DNA from: Siphonodentalium dalli
Taxonomy: Eukaryota > Mollusca > Scaphopoda > Gadilida > Siphonodentaliidae
NCBI GenBank assembly: GCA_032622095.1
Contig: CP136067.1
Location: 125,829,030 to 125,893,029, forward strand
DNA: 64,000 bases
Direction: 5' to 3'
Part shown: positions 9,659 through 20,559 of the stretch, one piece after another
Layout of the letters: every line of letters starts with the position of its first letter
Position numbering within the stretch: the first letter of the stretch is position 1
Translations under genes and position numbers: made by a program
Notes under the pieces: model-generated
The model's database searches: none
The model's input: only the letters and a program-made list of their open reading frames with translations
Told to the model about the DNA's origin: nothing

Positions 9659-11649
9659 AACAAGCTTTCCTCGGAATCATGGAAGAACATGTTCCATCAA
9701 AATACACAAGCACAAGATTTAACCAACCGTGGATAGATAGGGACATCATCAGAATGACCAGGAGGAAAAAAAGAGCTTACAAAAAAACTAAAAAGACAGA
9801 CAACAAAAAAGACTGGCAACGTTTCAACCAACTGAAAAAAGACACCCAAAAATCTTGCAAAAAGAGATATAACAAATATGTGAATGAGATGGTATCGGAC
9901 TCAGCAAACCCACGGAAGCTATGGTCATTTATCAAGAGCAAGAAGAATGACAACACCGGCGTGGCTCCATTAAAGAAAGACGGGATAACATACACCGATC
10001 CCAAATTAAGGGCTGAAATATTAAACACTCAGTTTTCATCGGTCTTCACAGTAGAATATACATCGAACATCCCAGATCTTGAAACACCAGCAACACCAGA
10101 AGCTTCCAACAAAGATCTGACAATCGGAGTGGAAGGCGTCCTGAAGCTCCTGTGGAACAGCAACCCACACAAAGCTACCGGACCTGACGGCATACCAGCA
10201 CAGTTCTTAAAAACCACATCATTTTCAATAGCACCAGCAGTAACACTGTTATTCCAGGCATCAGTTCATCAAGGCAAAATCCCTGACGATTGGAGATCAG
10301 CACTCATAACACCGCTGTTCAAGAAAGGGGACAGGACACAACCAGCAAACCATCGTCCCGTATCGCTCACTTCAATTATGTGTAAACATCTTGAACATAT
10401 CATCCATAGCCATATAATCTCCTATCTTGACTCCAACAAACTGTTAACTGATTCCCAACATGGCTTCCGCAAGAAGAGGTCATGTGTGACACAACTTATC
10501 ACAGCAGTGGACGACTTGGCTAAAGGCCTAGCCAATGGCGAACAGATCGATTGTGTGTTCCTGGACTTTGCCAAGGCGTTCGACAAAGTCCCTCACCAAC
10601 GCCTACTTCTCAAGCTCAGACACCTTGGTATCAACGAAGGGCTCATCATCTGGATCGAAGATTTTCTGCGAAACCGATCACAACAAGTTGTCCTCGAAGG
10701 ATGCACATCACCATCTGCACCAGTAATATCCGGCGTTCCACAAGGTGAGGTCATGGGACCTCTACTGTTCTTGGTCTTTATTAACGATCTACCAAACAGT
10801 GTAACATCAAACGCAAAGCTCTTTGCGGACGACTGTCTGTTTTACAGAAAAATTGAATCAGCAGCAGACCAGGTACAGCTACAAGAAGATCTCGAAACAC
10901 TAGAAACCTGGGAACATAAATGGCAAATGGAATTCCACCCCACAAAGTGCCAAGTTCTACAGGTCACTACAAAAATAAAGCCACTTCAATCAATCTACAC
11001 CATCCATAACCACAAGCTTGAAACAGTTGAATCGGCAAAATATCTCGGAGTGACCATCAGCAACAACTTAAAATGGAATACGCACATCAGCCAAACGGTA
11101 AAGAAAGCAAACAACACCTGTGCTTTTCTACGGCGTAACATCGGCAACTGCAAATCAGAAGTGAAAAACAAATGCTACAAGGCCATGGTACGACCATTGA
11201 CTGATTATGCAGCAAGCGTGTGGAACCCACATACAAAAGCAAACATCGACGATCTGGAGAAAGTTCAAAACAGGGCAGCTAGGTGGGTGGCAAATGACTA
11301 CAACTGGAAGAGTGACATCCACGCAATAAAGAAGAAGCTGAGATGGGAATCACTGGAAAGTCGCAGATACATAGCAGACATGGTGATGTTCCATCGAGTA
11401 GTGTATGGCTCCGTTGATATTCCAGCAGACAATTACATCAGAAAGACAACAGCCAACACGAGAGGCCACCAGCAAAAGTACCATCTAACGTTTGCGGGGG
11501 TAGATGCCTACAAATTTTCATACTTCCCTCGGACAATAAAGTTTTGGAATGCTGTGGAAGTGGAGCAACGCACCACCAGAGACGAGAAGCTCTTCAAGAC
11601 CATGCTCTCATTCTGCTCCACTCCAAAAATGAAACATCCGAAAGCATAG
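9655..11649 (+). CDS. LINE protein, C-terminal part: reverse transcriptase
   Basis: 664 residues, probably the displaced second half of the protein begun at 8402, not an independent gene; its ATG overlaps the upstream stop as ATGA. Reverse-transcriptase blocks appear in order: LITPLFKKGD and HRPVSLTS, DSQHGFRKKRSC, FLDFAKAFDKVPH (motif A), SGVPQGEVMGPLLFLVFIND (motif B), and LFADDC (the FADD catalytic pair). Then come the thumb region YLGVTISNNLKWNTHI and a conserved C-terminal block RPLTDYAASVWNPHT...QNRAARWV. Motif B has GEVMG where the family usually has GSVLG, a possible inactivating or tolerated change. The frame is also open upstream of 9655 (NDLWHE), supporting a frameshift origin. Confidence 0.85.
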   Translation: MKQAFLGIMEEHVPSKYTSTRFNQPWIDRDIIRMTRRKKRAYKKTKKTDNKKDWQRFNQLKKDTQKSCKKRYNKYVNEMVSDSANPRKLWSFIKSKKNDNTGVAPLKKDGITYTDPKLRAEILNTQFSSVFTVEYTSNIPDLETPATPEASNKDLTIGVEGVLKLLWNSNPHKATGPDGIPAQFLKTTSFSIAPAVTLLFQASVHQGKIPDDWRSALITPLFKKGDRTQPANHRPVSLTSIMCKHLEHIIHSHIISYLDSNKLLTDSQHGFRKKRSCVTQLITAVDDLAKGLANGEQIDCVFLDFAKAFDKVPHQRLLLKLRHLGINEGLIIWIEDFLRNRSQQVVLEGCTSPSAPVISGVPQGEVMGPLLFLVFINDLPNSVTSNAKLFADDCLFYRKIESAADQVQLQEDLETLETWEHKWQMEFHPTKCQVLQVTTKIKPLQSIYTIHNHKLETVESAKYLGVTISNNLKWNTHISQTVKKANNTCAFLRRNIGNCKSEVKNKCYKAMVRPLTDYAASVWNPHTKANIDDLEKVQNRAARWVANDYNWKSDIHAIKKKLRWESLESRRYIADMVMFHRVVYGSVDIPADNYIRKTTANTRGHQQKYHLTFAGVDAYKFSYFPRTIKFWNAVEVEQRTTRDEKLFKTMLSFCSTPKMKHPKA

Positions 11650-11776
11650 AGACCAAAACAACATGTAAATAACTACTCACTGTAAATATGTGCACTTCCG
11701 ACTCCGAGTACGGTGCGATAATACGCAAAATTGCGGTAAATGCACCTTATCAGAAGAAGAAGAAGAAGAAGAAGAA

Positions 11777-13698
11777 CTAATACGTCGACTGGTAGAGAAC
11801 TGGAATTAAAGTTAACCGTGCATGACCGGATCTTCCTGAAATTTTGCGAAAACCATGTGCCAATATAATCTCTTATATATGCTCTATATGGGTATATGGG
11901 CAAATGGGTATAAAATGGAATTGTTTGTGAACCTGCTGTTTTATAAACGTTCCTGAAAAGCCATGAATTTAATATTTAACAAAATTTTCGCAAACGTATT
12001 TTACAAAAATCACGTCATACAAACGTGACAACAGTAATTATTATGATAAATGATCTATTACAAATATGATATTTATACGTCTATTTTATATGCGATTGTT
12101 TTTATTAGCAAAGCCAACAGTTAACATGCAATAACACATATACATGCTATAAACAAGGCACACATAACAAACAATACACATTATATTGTACTGCAATTTA
12201 CATTTAACGTGGTCTCCCTTTACAAATATGCTTACCCTTTTAAGAAGGCTCAAATATTCAATTGATAGTAAATAATGAAATTTATTTTCAGTAGTATGCG
12301 GGGATGTGAATTTCGCACGAATGTCAGGGGGGTGGGGGGGGGGGGGGGGGGCGGATAAAATGTTCAGGCACGTATGCTGATTTTTTTCCTTTCCCCCGCG
12401 TCCAAAATGTTTTCCGTTTTCGGCAGTTTTTTTCCGACAATTTTTGGACACCCAACCCCACTAAAACAGAGATTTGCGGTGGGGAAATTCACTGTAAACA
12501 GTTGTATATGAATTTCTGTGCATACTATTTGTCATCGATGTTAACATTGACATGTAAATACATGTAGAAATGAGTCATTTTGGGGTCATTCGGCCAAAAA
12601 AAACATGGCTGCCAGCGGCCATCTTGGATTTCAAAATTCAATCCATTAGCATGGGCTACAGGCTATACTGTTTGTCTGATCATCATGACATTTTTGACAT
12701 TCTAAGGTGTCTTAAGCCAAACTCATTGCATAAACAGTCAAAAAGACTTACAGGAAAAAACATTTTGAGTTGCGGAAAAAATTGTTTGTTGGTCCCATCG
12801 ACCACCCACCCACCCCGGCATACGTGCCCGTAACAAATCCCCCCCCCTGCGTATGTAACATATTATTGTTTTCAGCTGTTTTCAGTATTCGTTTTTTTCC
12901 CGTGCAAACAAGCAGAACACGACCATGACATAGGTTTCATATGTTGTTGTTGTAACACGAGGTCTGTAACCCTGAATACTGTACATCTCTAATATAAGTG
13001 ACGATGTAGGAAGCCTATATAATCATTGTAAAAATAGCTTCATATATATCTTATGCCCTCGTAATTGAAATTAACTACTCGGGAAGAGAAATCGATTGGT
13101 GGATCATGCTAAGATATCACTGTTGCACTGCGAACATTATTAAATTTCATCAATAGGTTGGGGGAAGAGGAATACGTCTTACAATTTCCCAGACGCAGGG
13201 ACGGAGCGACATGTCGGGTGAGGAGGGGGGGGGGGGGCAGACGATGTTAAAAATGTTTCCGCGTTCACGGCACCTCCTGTCAACCGCTGGAAATTTGGAA
13301 ATTGCTTGCCTGACACCACATTAGTTGCAAATTTCAGACAGCTATAGGTTGTTGTTGAATTGTTTATTCTTCCAATGAATGAAGATAGTATATACAACAT
13401 ATATTAAATACAATTATATGTACACATGTATAGTATTGTCGTATGCACTCGATTGTATATACATAAATACACACATACATAACACATAATTATATATACA
13501 TAAATATATATCTACAGACATACATACATATACACACACCCATGCGGATTTATGCTCCATCGAGGCATCGCGTTGTTTGCACTTACGGGTTTATAATAAC
13601 ATTCATAGCGAAATCATCATGGAATTTGGCTTGGTCACAATAGAACACTTCCCTGACCAAACTACATATATGTCAATGGAATAGCGTAATACGTAACA
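11777..13698. other. No gene seen; several G/C homopolymer tracts
   Basis: Contains a G-rich run at 12327-12354, C-rich runs at about 12803-12848, and a G run at about 13217-13238. These come with partly inverted companion text (cacgtatgc / gcatacgtgc). A common genomic phrase resembling catggctgccagcggccatcttgg lies near 12603. A degraded arm of the 6.0-kb hairpin family is at about 11856-11890. No coding feature can be supported. Confidence 0.35.
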
Positions 13699-13699
13699 T

Positions 13700-14547
13700 T
13701 ATACTTCTATTACATGTTAGTTATAAGCCGAAGTTAATAAAAGTTGTGCGCTCTTATACACGCGCAGGCGCCATACGAGTCTCGTGATATATATCTATAT
13801 TATACTTCTATTACATGTTAGTTATAAGCGCTCTTATACACGCGCAGGCGCCATACGAGTCTCGTGATATATATCTATATTATACTTCTATTACATGTTA
13901 GTTATAAGCGCTCTTATACACTCGCAGGCGCCATACGAGTCTCGTGATATATATCTATATTATACTTCTATTACATGTTAGTTATAAGCGCTCTTATACA
14001 CGCGCAGGCGCCATACGAGTCTCGTGATATATATCTATATTATACTTCTATTACATGTTAGTTATAAGCGCTCTTATACACGCGCAGGCGCCATACGAGT
14101 CTCGTGATATATATCTATATTATACTTCTATTACATGTTAGTTATAAGCGCTGTTATACACGCGCAGGCGCCATACGAGTATCGTGATATATATCTACAT
14201 TATACTTCTATTACATGTTAGTTATAAGCGCTCTTATACACGCGCAGGCGCCATACGAGTCTCGTGATATATATCTATATTATACTTCTATTACATGTTA
14301 GTTATAAGCGCTCTTATACACGCGCAGGCGCCATACGAGTCTCGTGATATATATCTAAATTATACTTCTATTACATGTTAGTTATAAGCGCTCTTATACA
14401 CGCGCAGGCGCCATACGAGTCTCGTGATATATATCTACATTATACTTCTATTACATGTTAGTTATAAGCGCTCTTATACACGCGCAGGCGCCATACGAGT
14501 CTCGTGATATATATCTACATTATACTTCTATTACATGTTAGTTATAA
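13700..14547. repeat. 80-bp minisatellite, about 10.5 copies
   Basis: The unit starts at tatacttctattacatgtta and contains gttataagcgctcttataca, the GC-rich centre cgcgcaggcgcc, and gagtctcgtgatatatatct. Full 80-bp units start at 13801, 13881, 13961, 14041, 14121, 14201, 14281, 14361 and 14441. A variant first copy (13700-13800) has about 21 extra bases, and a partial copy ends near 14547. Copies are nearly identical, so the array is young or homogenised. Confidence 0.9.
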
Positions 14548-14690
14548 TATCATGGGTCGAGAAATAGGGGGCTACTACATAATCTTAAGCATGCTATATA
14601 CTGGGGTAGATGTATACCATCGTTAGCGTTGCGTGTAATATAAATAAAGTATACATATGTATAAGAGGTAATTAAATCAACAAATATGGA

Positions 14691-14830
14691 AGAGGCATAA
14701 TGCAATATGCACTAAGTCTTAGGGTACGTTCCTACGCTGGCAAAATTGCACTGCAAACTGCAAAAATGCCATGCCCGATGGTCGTTTTGTTAGCTGGCAT
14801 TTTTTCAGGCTGCCGACTAGCTCGTGCTCC
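14691..14830. repeat. Partial direct duplicate of the Harbinger left end at 15.5 kb
   Basis: About 139 bp here are nearly identical to 15510-15648, including some 30 bp that lie outside the transposon end (ggcataatgcaatatgcact). The match therefore reflects a segmental duplication about 818 bp apart, not only two insertions. The TTA plus gggtacgttcctacgctggc end is at 14719-14741, but no partner right end exists before 15.5 kb. Confidence 0.7.
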
Positions 14831-15509
14831 GTCGTGGCTGGCTGACAACAATCAACGACGATTTATGATAACGGTGTCTACCCCTTTGCCGGTGACCACA
14901 AACCGAGGCCACTAACAATAATTACAAGTATCCCTGTTGTCCTTGATTCGAATTGTCATAATTAATTATACATGTATACGCGAGAAATCTCATGACGTGG
15001 TATAAAGAGTTCCGAAAGTGGTACTTTTCAGAAATGTTGGGGCTAGGGGAAGGGGGCTGGCAAAATTGACACAAACAGCGTCGCCATCTTCACCAAAGAT
15101 ATATCATATTTATGGAGGCACGGACTCAGTATGAGTATTCGTTGTTTCAAATGTGCTTAATTCAATGAACTTTCGACAATTGTCACGTATCGATCGGAAT
15201 GGCATATTGAGATGTCCAGATTATCGCCCATGTCGGGGTTGGAACCCGTGCCAACATATATTATATATATAGTCTACCCCAGATTGCGATGATCGTATCC
15301 ACTATATTGATTTAATATAGTTGTTTTGAAAGTGATGTTGCTTGTGTCATGGTAGGGGTCTTGACAGTTGTGATAATATTTCGTCTTTGGCATTCATAAA
15401 GCATATATTTATGAATATGTATACAACTATGTAATCAATTATTATGTATATATGTATAGGCTATTAGTATGTAAATTTAGTACTGACATAAAGCATATAA
15501 AAATACGGA
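14831..15509. other. No gene seen
   Basis: This is the stretch between the two duplicate Harbinger ends. It is AT-rich, with no supportable frame, RNA gene or further repeat. Confidence 0.4.
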
Positions 15510-15540
15510 ATAGGCATAATGCAATATGCACTAAGTCTTA

Positions 15541-16496
15541 GGGTACGTTCCTACGCTGGCAAAATTGCACTGCAAACTGCAAAAATGCCATGCCCGATGG
15601 TCGTTTTGTTAGCTGGCATTTTTGCAGGCTGCCGACTAGCTCGTGCTCCGAATATGAACACTTCAAGTATTTTCATAAACCTATTTCAATCAAGGCAATA
15701 TTTACCACCAGGGGCGTGTGCCAGGGATGGATCCCCAAAGTACAACAGTTGGACATTTCATGCACGACACAACGTTAGTAGGAAACTTCCAAGTAAATAG
15801 TGTGAATTTTGTGCTGCATGATAATTTGATATACCAAACAGTATTAAGTGTGATATTTGTTGTTTAAATTTTTGTACTGAAATGTAGCAATAAGTTGAGA
15901 GTTATCAACCATATAGGTGGTGTTACTCTGGGAATTTCCAATAGTTGGAAACTTTGATAATACAGATTCAGATGTATATTACAAGGGTGACTTTACGTAC
16001 ATCCAGTGGTAATTTTTTGTTAGTAAATTGCCAATCATGGATGTTAGGTTAGGAATTTTCACCGACAGTTTGAAAGCTTGGGTTACCAGTTAAAAAAACA
16101 CCAATACAAGGCGGGTACCAATGGGATTTCTCGAAAGTCGGAAAGTCGTCGGTTTTCTTCGTTGAGCTGAGCGCAGACCCACCATCTCTCTGGGTGGCGT
16201 TTATGGTACTCATATATCAGCAGCATCCCATCGATGGAGCGGGCTGTGGCGATCTCACATTCCAACATATCAAGCGACATTATTTCGACTGGCCTAAGAA
16301 TACCAACAGGCACTGTGTTCTTAATATATTGCCGCCAGCTCAGCAATATCAGCAATCACGCGAAAAACCTCTGTCGTACATGATCACTACTAATGCTGAT
16401 TTGTTGACAACTAGCATAAATTAATCCGTTTGGGTAATTTTGCAGCTGGCATTTTTGCAGTTTGCGGTGCAATATTGCCAGCGTATGAACGTACCC
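15541..16496. mobile_element. Deleted Harbinger-type transposon with TTA duplication
   Basis: Terminal inverted repeats of roughly 50 bp run gggtacgttcctacgctggc...tgcaaaaatgcca from 15541 and in reverse complement to 16496. Both ends are flanked by TTA (15538-15540 and 16497-16499), the target duplication of PIF/Harbinger elements. A fragment of a transposase N-terminus lies inside on the minus strand (16083-16355), so this is a deletion derivative of an autonomous element. Confidence 0.75.
16083..16355 (-). pseudogene. Harbinger transposase, N-terminal remnant
   Basis: About 90 codons are open on the minus strand. The segment HPERWWVCAQLNEENRRLSD matches the basic, tryptophan-rich N-terminal signature that precedes the helical and DDE domains of Harbinger transposases. 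It lies just inside the right inverted repeat of the 15541-16496 element, where the start of a transposase is expected. The catalytic domain is absent, so the protein cannot catalyse transposition. The assignment rests on the motif and the TTA-flanked context; no database search was run. Confidence 0.55.
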
Positions 16497-16499
16497 TTA

Positions 16500-18066
16500 A
16501 CGAGGACTGGTTGAACATCCTTTGATATACCACGCCATCTGCCTCAGTTGTCTTCATATTGCTTTATGCCTATGAATTTTGCGAGTTTCTTCAGGTGAAT
16601 GAGAACAATAGAGTTCAAAAGTTTATAGAGATAATCAATGGATCCATTTGCCTAATACTCATTTGTGATAAGCTTTTCTCTAATGTCGGCTAACTTCGGA
16701 CAAACTATTATAAAATGGTACTCGTCTGATATAGAGACCTTATACAAAGGGAGCATACAATCCTGGTTGTCAGTCCCCTTTTTACTTTGCCCGGACTGAA
16801 ATGGCCATCACTTTACAATTTTCCAACTTGACACCCCGCTAACGTTGAAGACCTTACAACTGATAGTATTCCATGCCCTGTTATATGAGGTACGCCGTAT
16901 TCCGCCCCTCTGTTAGGAGGTATTCGGTATTCCAAAAATACCGGTATTCGTACGCCGACCTTCGACACCTTCCAAAAATGATCATAATAATAATATAAAT
17001 GCGATTTTTGTCACAATAAATTCACGGTTTGACATACAGATCGTCGATCATCTTCATTTTAGATCATTTTATAGACGTGGACACTGTGGGATGACCGGCG
17101 TTCGTATTGCAATAGAAAATTTATCCGGAAAATTCCATATGGCTGTTAACTGGTATTCCGTATTCCACCCTCTGTGTTAAGTGGTATTCCGTATTCCAGG
17201 GGGGTGGGGTGGGGGCCTCTCACATAGTATCGTCTGTTTCAACAACTGACTTGGTAATTCCATTTTTGGATGAGTTGACAGAATCGCTTAAGTATTATAT
17301 GGATGTGTGTGGGGACATATATCTATAGAGGGTGTTCATGTTGGATTTCCAACTGCAATCCCCCCTTGAACCAGGCCCAAATACCAAGATCACATAATTA
17401 AATTTGCACCCCTCCCCATGGTTTTGAATTTCCCACCTGGTACCTCACATGCCTTGTTTTTAAAGTGAAATTTTGACTGAACACCGGGTAGGGAGGGACC
17501 TCCAGGGTATTTTAAACCACTACTTTGACCAAACGTAATAGATATGTAAATGTTGGTCTAAAACAACAAATTCCACATGCATTACTGGTTGGAAAATCAG
17601 ACTACCAGAACAATCTCAACTCATTGTTGGTGTGAAATTTCCAACTAATATTTTGTCAGGTTTGAAATTTCCAACTAGTGAAAACTTTGACCATAGTGAG
17701 AGGGGGTCCCATGTCCACACATGCACCCCTGTATATTTGGTAATGTAATATACACCACAACTCCACGAACCAAGCCAAATCGACTACTCTAGAAAACTTT
17801 ATATGGGGTCTTGGTGGGGATGGGGTCATCCGATTGCCACAAAACCATAATAATGTGTTGTCATCCCACATATGCATATACTTTGAAATTATAACAGGCG
17901 TGAACCTATTTCCAAATGACGTGACCATTTTATCATATATCGAAGGTTTTTATGCACGAGAGCAGCAACGTGGCTTCAGGTCGGTGGGTGCCTCATCCCA
18001 CCCGACTACGGTAATATATGATGAGTTTGGAAATTTCATAATGTAATGAATTGCCAATATGGACTA
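16500..18066. other. No gene seen; degenerate ggtattccgtattcc repeats
   Basis: Between about 16888 and 17205 there are several scattered copies of ggtattccgtattcc and of taccggtattcgtacg, a degenerate simple repeat. Further on, gttggaaattcc-like phrases recur around 17570-17690. No gene is supported. Confidence 0.35.
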
Positions 18067-18069
18067 TAA

Positions 18070-18385
18070 GGCCCGTTCCAAACGACGGATTTTTGTCGAC
18101 TCGAATCTAATTGTATTAAATCCGTCGGTGATGAGACTGCGGTCAATTTTGTTTCAGACGGACGCATCTCTGTCGCGTCGAATCTAAAACATTGGTCGAT
18201 TTATTTAAAAGTTTATTCCCGGTTACCGTCACAAAATGGTCACTCGTAGATATAGAGGCCTATATATACCGGTATGTTATACATATATATATATACTAAA
18301 ATACAGTATAAATTATGTATATATATGCGCGATTGCAGCGCGAAGATATGTGCACATGTATATGAGGATGTATATAGTACATATA
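18070..18385. repeat. Left long terminal inverted repeat of the Harbinger element
   Basis: Roughly 300 bp are matched in reverse complement by 24740-25039. Shared blocks include aattgtattaaatccgtcgg, a gtcgcgtcgaatcta block, tagatatagaggcctatata and cgcgattgca/tgcaatcgcg. Divergence rises away from the end. Left and right arms are not identical, which argues against very recent activity. Confidence 0.8.
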
Positions 18386-18489
18386 GTTATATAATATACT
18401 ATAATAGGCGCTATAAATAAATGTTATATCGTGCTACCAATTGCCATATATGTGTATACCATGCATGTAAATACAGGTATACAAGAATT

Positions 18490-19015
18490 TTTATAAATCA
18501 GAGACTGCCACCCCTACCCATTATAATAAGGAGAATACCGGAATATATTAATTATTATAAATCATAGGCTACCACCTATATCCTTTATAATAAGGAATAC
18601 CGATATCTATGAATTATTATAAATCATAGGCTACCTTCCCTACCCTTCACAATAAGTAATACCGGCATATATAAATTAGTATAAATCATAGGCTACCACT
18701 CTGCCCCTTATAATAAGTAATACCGGAATATATGAATTATTATAAATAAGAGGTTACCACCCTTATACCCCTCATAATAAGTAATGCCGGTATATATGAA
18801 TTATTATAAATCAGTGGTAACACCCCTACCCCTTATAATAAGTAATACCGGTATATATTAATTGTTATACATCAGAGAATACCACCCCCACATTCCTTAC
18901 AATAAGGAACATCGGTGTTTATGAATTATTATAAATCAGTTGCTACAACCCCTACCCCTTATACCGGTATATATGAATTATTATAAATCATTGATACTAT
19001 ATCCATTATAAGATG
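18490..19015. repeat. Diverged tandem repeat, about 60-66-bp unit, 8 copies
   Basis: Each unit carries ttataaatcataggctacca, a C-rich run (ccctacccctt), ataataagtaataccgg and tatatgaattat. Copies differ by substitutions and small indels. The array lies in the left non-coding part of the Harbinger element. Confidence 0.75.
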
Positions 19016-19151
19016 TGAGTCAGTGACATGCTATGTTCGTTGAGAAATCAAACTACCAAAATAATTACAATTTGCACAATATTACAAAGCAATGCTTATA
19101 TAGATATATCTTTCTTTATAACTTTTACAAAGAGAGCGTGCCACAAATGAC

Positions 19152-19612
19152 GTCATGTGGGTATTTCCGCAGATAAGGGGAACCCCCTCATTATTATACC
19201 ATTAAAATATCATTATCATATCATTTGCATTCGTTACTTCGGCAACTTTCGGATCTCTCGTCACATTTATTAGATTTGAGTCGTCAAAAATCCATCGTTT
19301 GAAACCAAGACGGATTTCAGACGCATCACAGACGAAGATTCGTCTGAATTGGACGGAGATTCGTCTGTGGTGCGTCTGACACGGATCTAATTGTTTCAAA
19401 CGTCGCATTTTAGACGCATTTAATACAATTGTGGGTCTGGTATTAGATTCGAGTCGACAAAAATCCGTCGTTTTGAACGGGCCAAACGACGGATTTTTGA
19501 CGACTCGAATATAATACAAGAGCCGAAAGTTGCCGAAGTAACAATGCAAATGATATGATAATGATATGGTAATGAGGGAGTTCCCCATAAGTGCGGAAAT
19601 ACCCACATGTGG
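19152..19612. mobile_element. Foldback element with Harbinger-related inner ends
   Basis: Outer arms catgtgggtatttccgca (from 19154) and tgcggaaatacccacatg (to about 19611) continue inward as inverted repeats of about 130 bp, through ttacttcggcaactttcgg and its complement. At 19466-19500, two copies of the surrounding Harbinger end meet head to head (ccgtcgttttgaacgggcc then aaacgacggattttt). This looks like a nested or rearranged non-autonomous relative of the host transposon. Confidence 0.65.
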
Positions 19613-19846
19613 TCAGTTGGTCAGTTCGAGGTTAAATAAATAAGCGGACACACACACTGACAATTATTCATAATTATCATCATTTACGGGATAATATGAC
19701 AGAAGAAGACAATGACAGGTACGTACACACATAGAATATATACGCACACATATATAATTTAACTTGATTGTATTTTATTCATGTATTATTTAGGCTAGCA
19801 AAGTTTTCAAAGGTTACTTACTAAATTTCGATTTTTCGTGGTACTT

Positions 19847-20551
19847 AGACACTACGCCGCCAAAATGTCCAGTCCTAACTGCCCATTCTGGCGGCTGATG
19901 GCCCCCATTGACCTGCTGAGTGTTATCTGAACAAACAAAAATTACTCATAAATAACAACAAATATCAACAAAATAAGCCTTGATATTTTCTTATGGATGT
20001 ATAATGACCATGACTGGTATAAATTTACCTTTTGTAAGGATAGCATAATCCAAAATAAAAACATTATTTCAAACTCCTGAAATGGACTGCCATGATGAGC
20101 ATGTGGGATCACAGCTGATAAATGTGATGTCATCAAGCAGCTGACCAGGTCAGAAGTCACATGGACAGGATCAGGCCATGTCATTGGTCAGAAGTGGAAA
20201 TTTCCCCAAGGATTTTCCTTGAAATGCAAAAGTTGAGCCCGGTTTTCCCAAAACATGTGGTGTCTTTCCTGGAAATATTGTGGGGATTCACCATTTTTGT
20301 GTGTCATTCTAGGAAACAATTTATAAACATTGTGATTTTGTGGATTATGCTATGCTTTCTAAAGATAAATTTATACCAGTCATGTTTATTATATATCTAT
20401 AAGAAAATATCAAGGCTTATTTTGTTGAATTTTTTTTTTTTATATTTAGTAGTGATTTGTGCTTGTTCAGATAACAATCAGCAGGTCAATGGGGGCCATC
20501 AGCCGCCATAATGAGCAGTTAGGACTGGACATTTTGGCGGCGTAGTGTTTA
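19847..20551. mobile_element. hAT-like non-autonomous transposon, 705 bp, perfect 8-bp duplication
   Basis: The octamer GTGGTACT occurs immediately outside both ends (19839-19846 and 20552-20559). The ends are tagacactacgccgccaaaa and the reverse complement of taaacactacgccgccaaaa. The arms are about 220 bp and continue through agtcctaactgc, ggcggctgatggcccccat and aagccttgatattttctta. An 8-bp duplication is the hallmark of hAT transposition. There is no transposase. The element sits inside the Harbinger transposon, so it inserted later. Confidence 0.85.
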
Positions 20552-20559
20552 GTGGTACT

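Larger units (their letters stand above)
8180..11776 (+). mobile_element. CR1-like non-LTR retrotransposon (LINE), nearly complete
   Basis: A single element carries, in order, a probable 5' UTR, a 2A-like peptide, a PHD-type zinc finger, an APE endonuclease, a reverse transcriptase and a short 3' UTR that ends in a GAA microsatellite at 11752-11776. Short microsatellite tails in place of poly-A are typical of CR1/L2-group elements. The protein is divided between two frames that meet at 9655-9658, which I read as one original frame split by a 1-nt loss near 9607. The exact 5' end and any target duplication could not be set; 8180 is an estimate. The AT-rich flanks are unrelated. Confidence 0.85.

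Noticed and set aside
12086-12451. 121-codon minus-strand frame
   Set aside because: Driven by a homopolymer tract (polyproline) and AT-rich text, with no domain.
15225-15265. tRNA-like B-box phrase (ggggttggaacccg), and another at about 30646
   Set aside because: No A-box at the right distance and no cloverleaf fold could be drawn by eye.
14700-15800. Two frames sharing the first 44 residues (14700-14915 and 15519-15800)
   Set aside because: The shared text is the duplicated transposon end and flank, not a gene pair.
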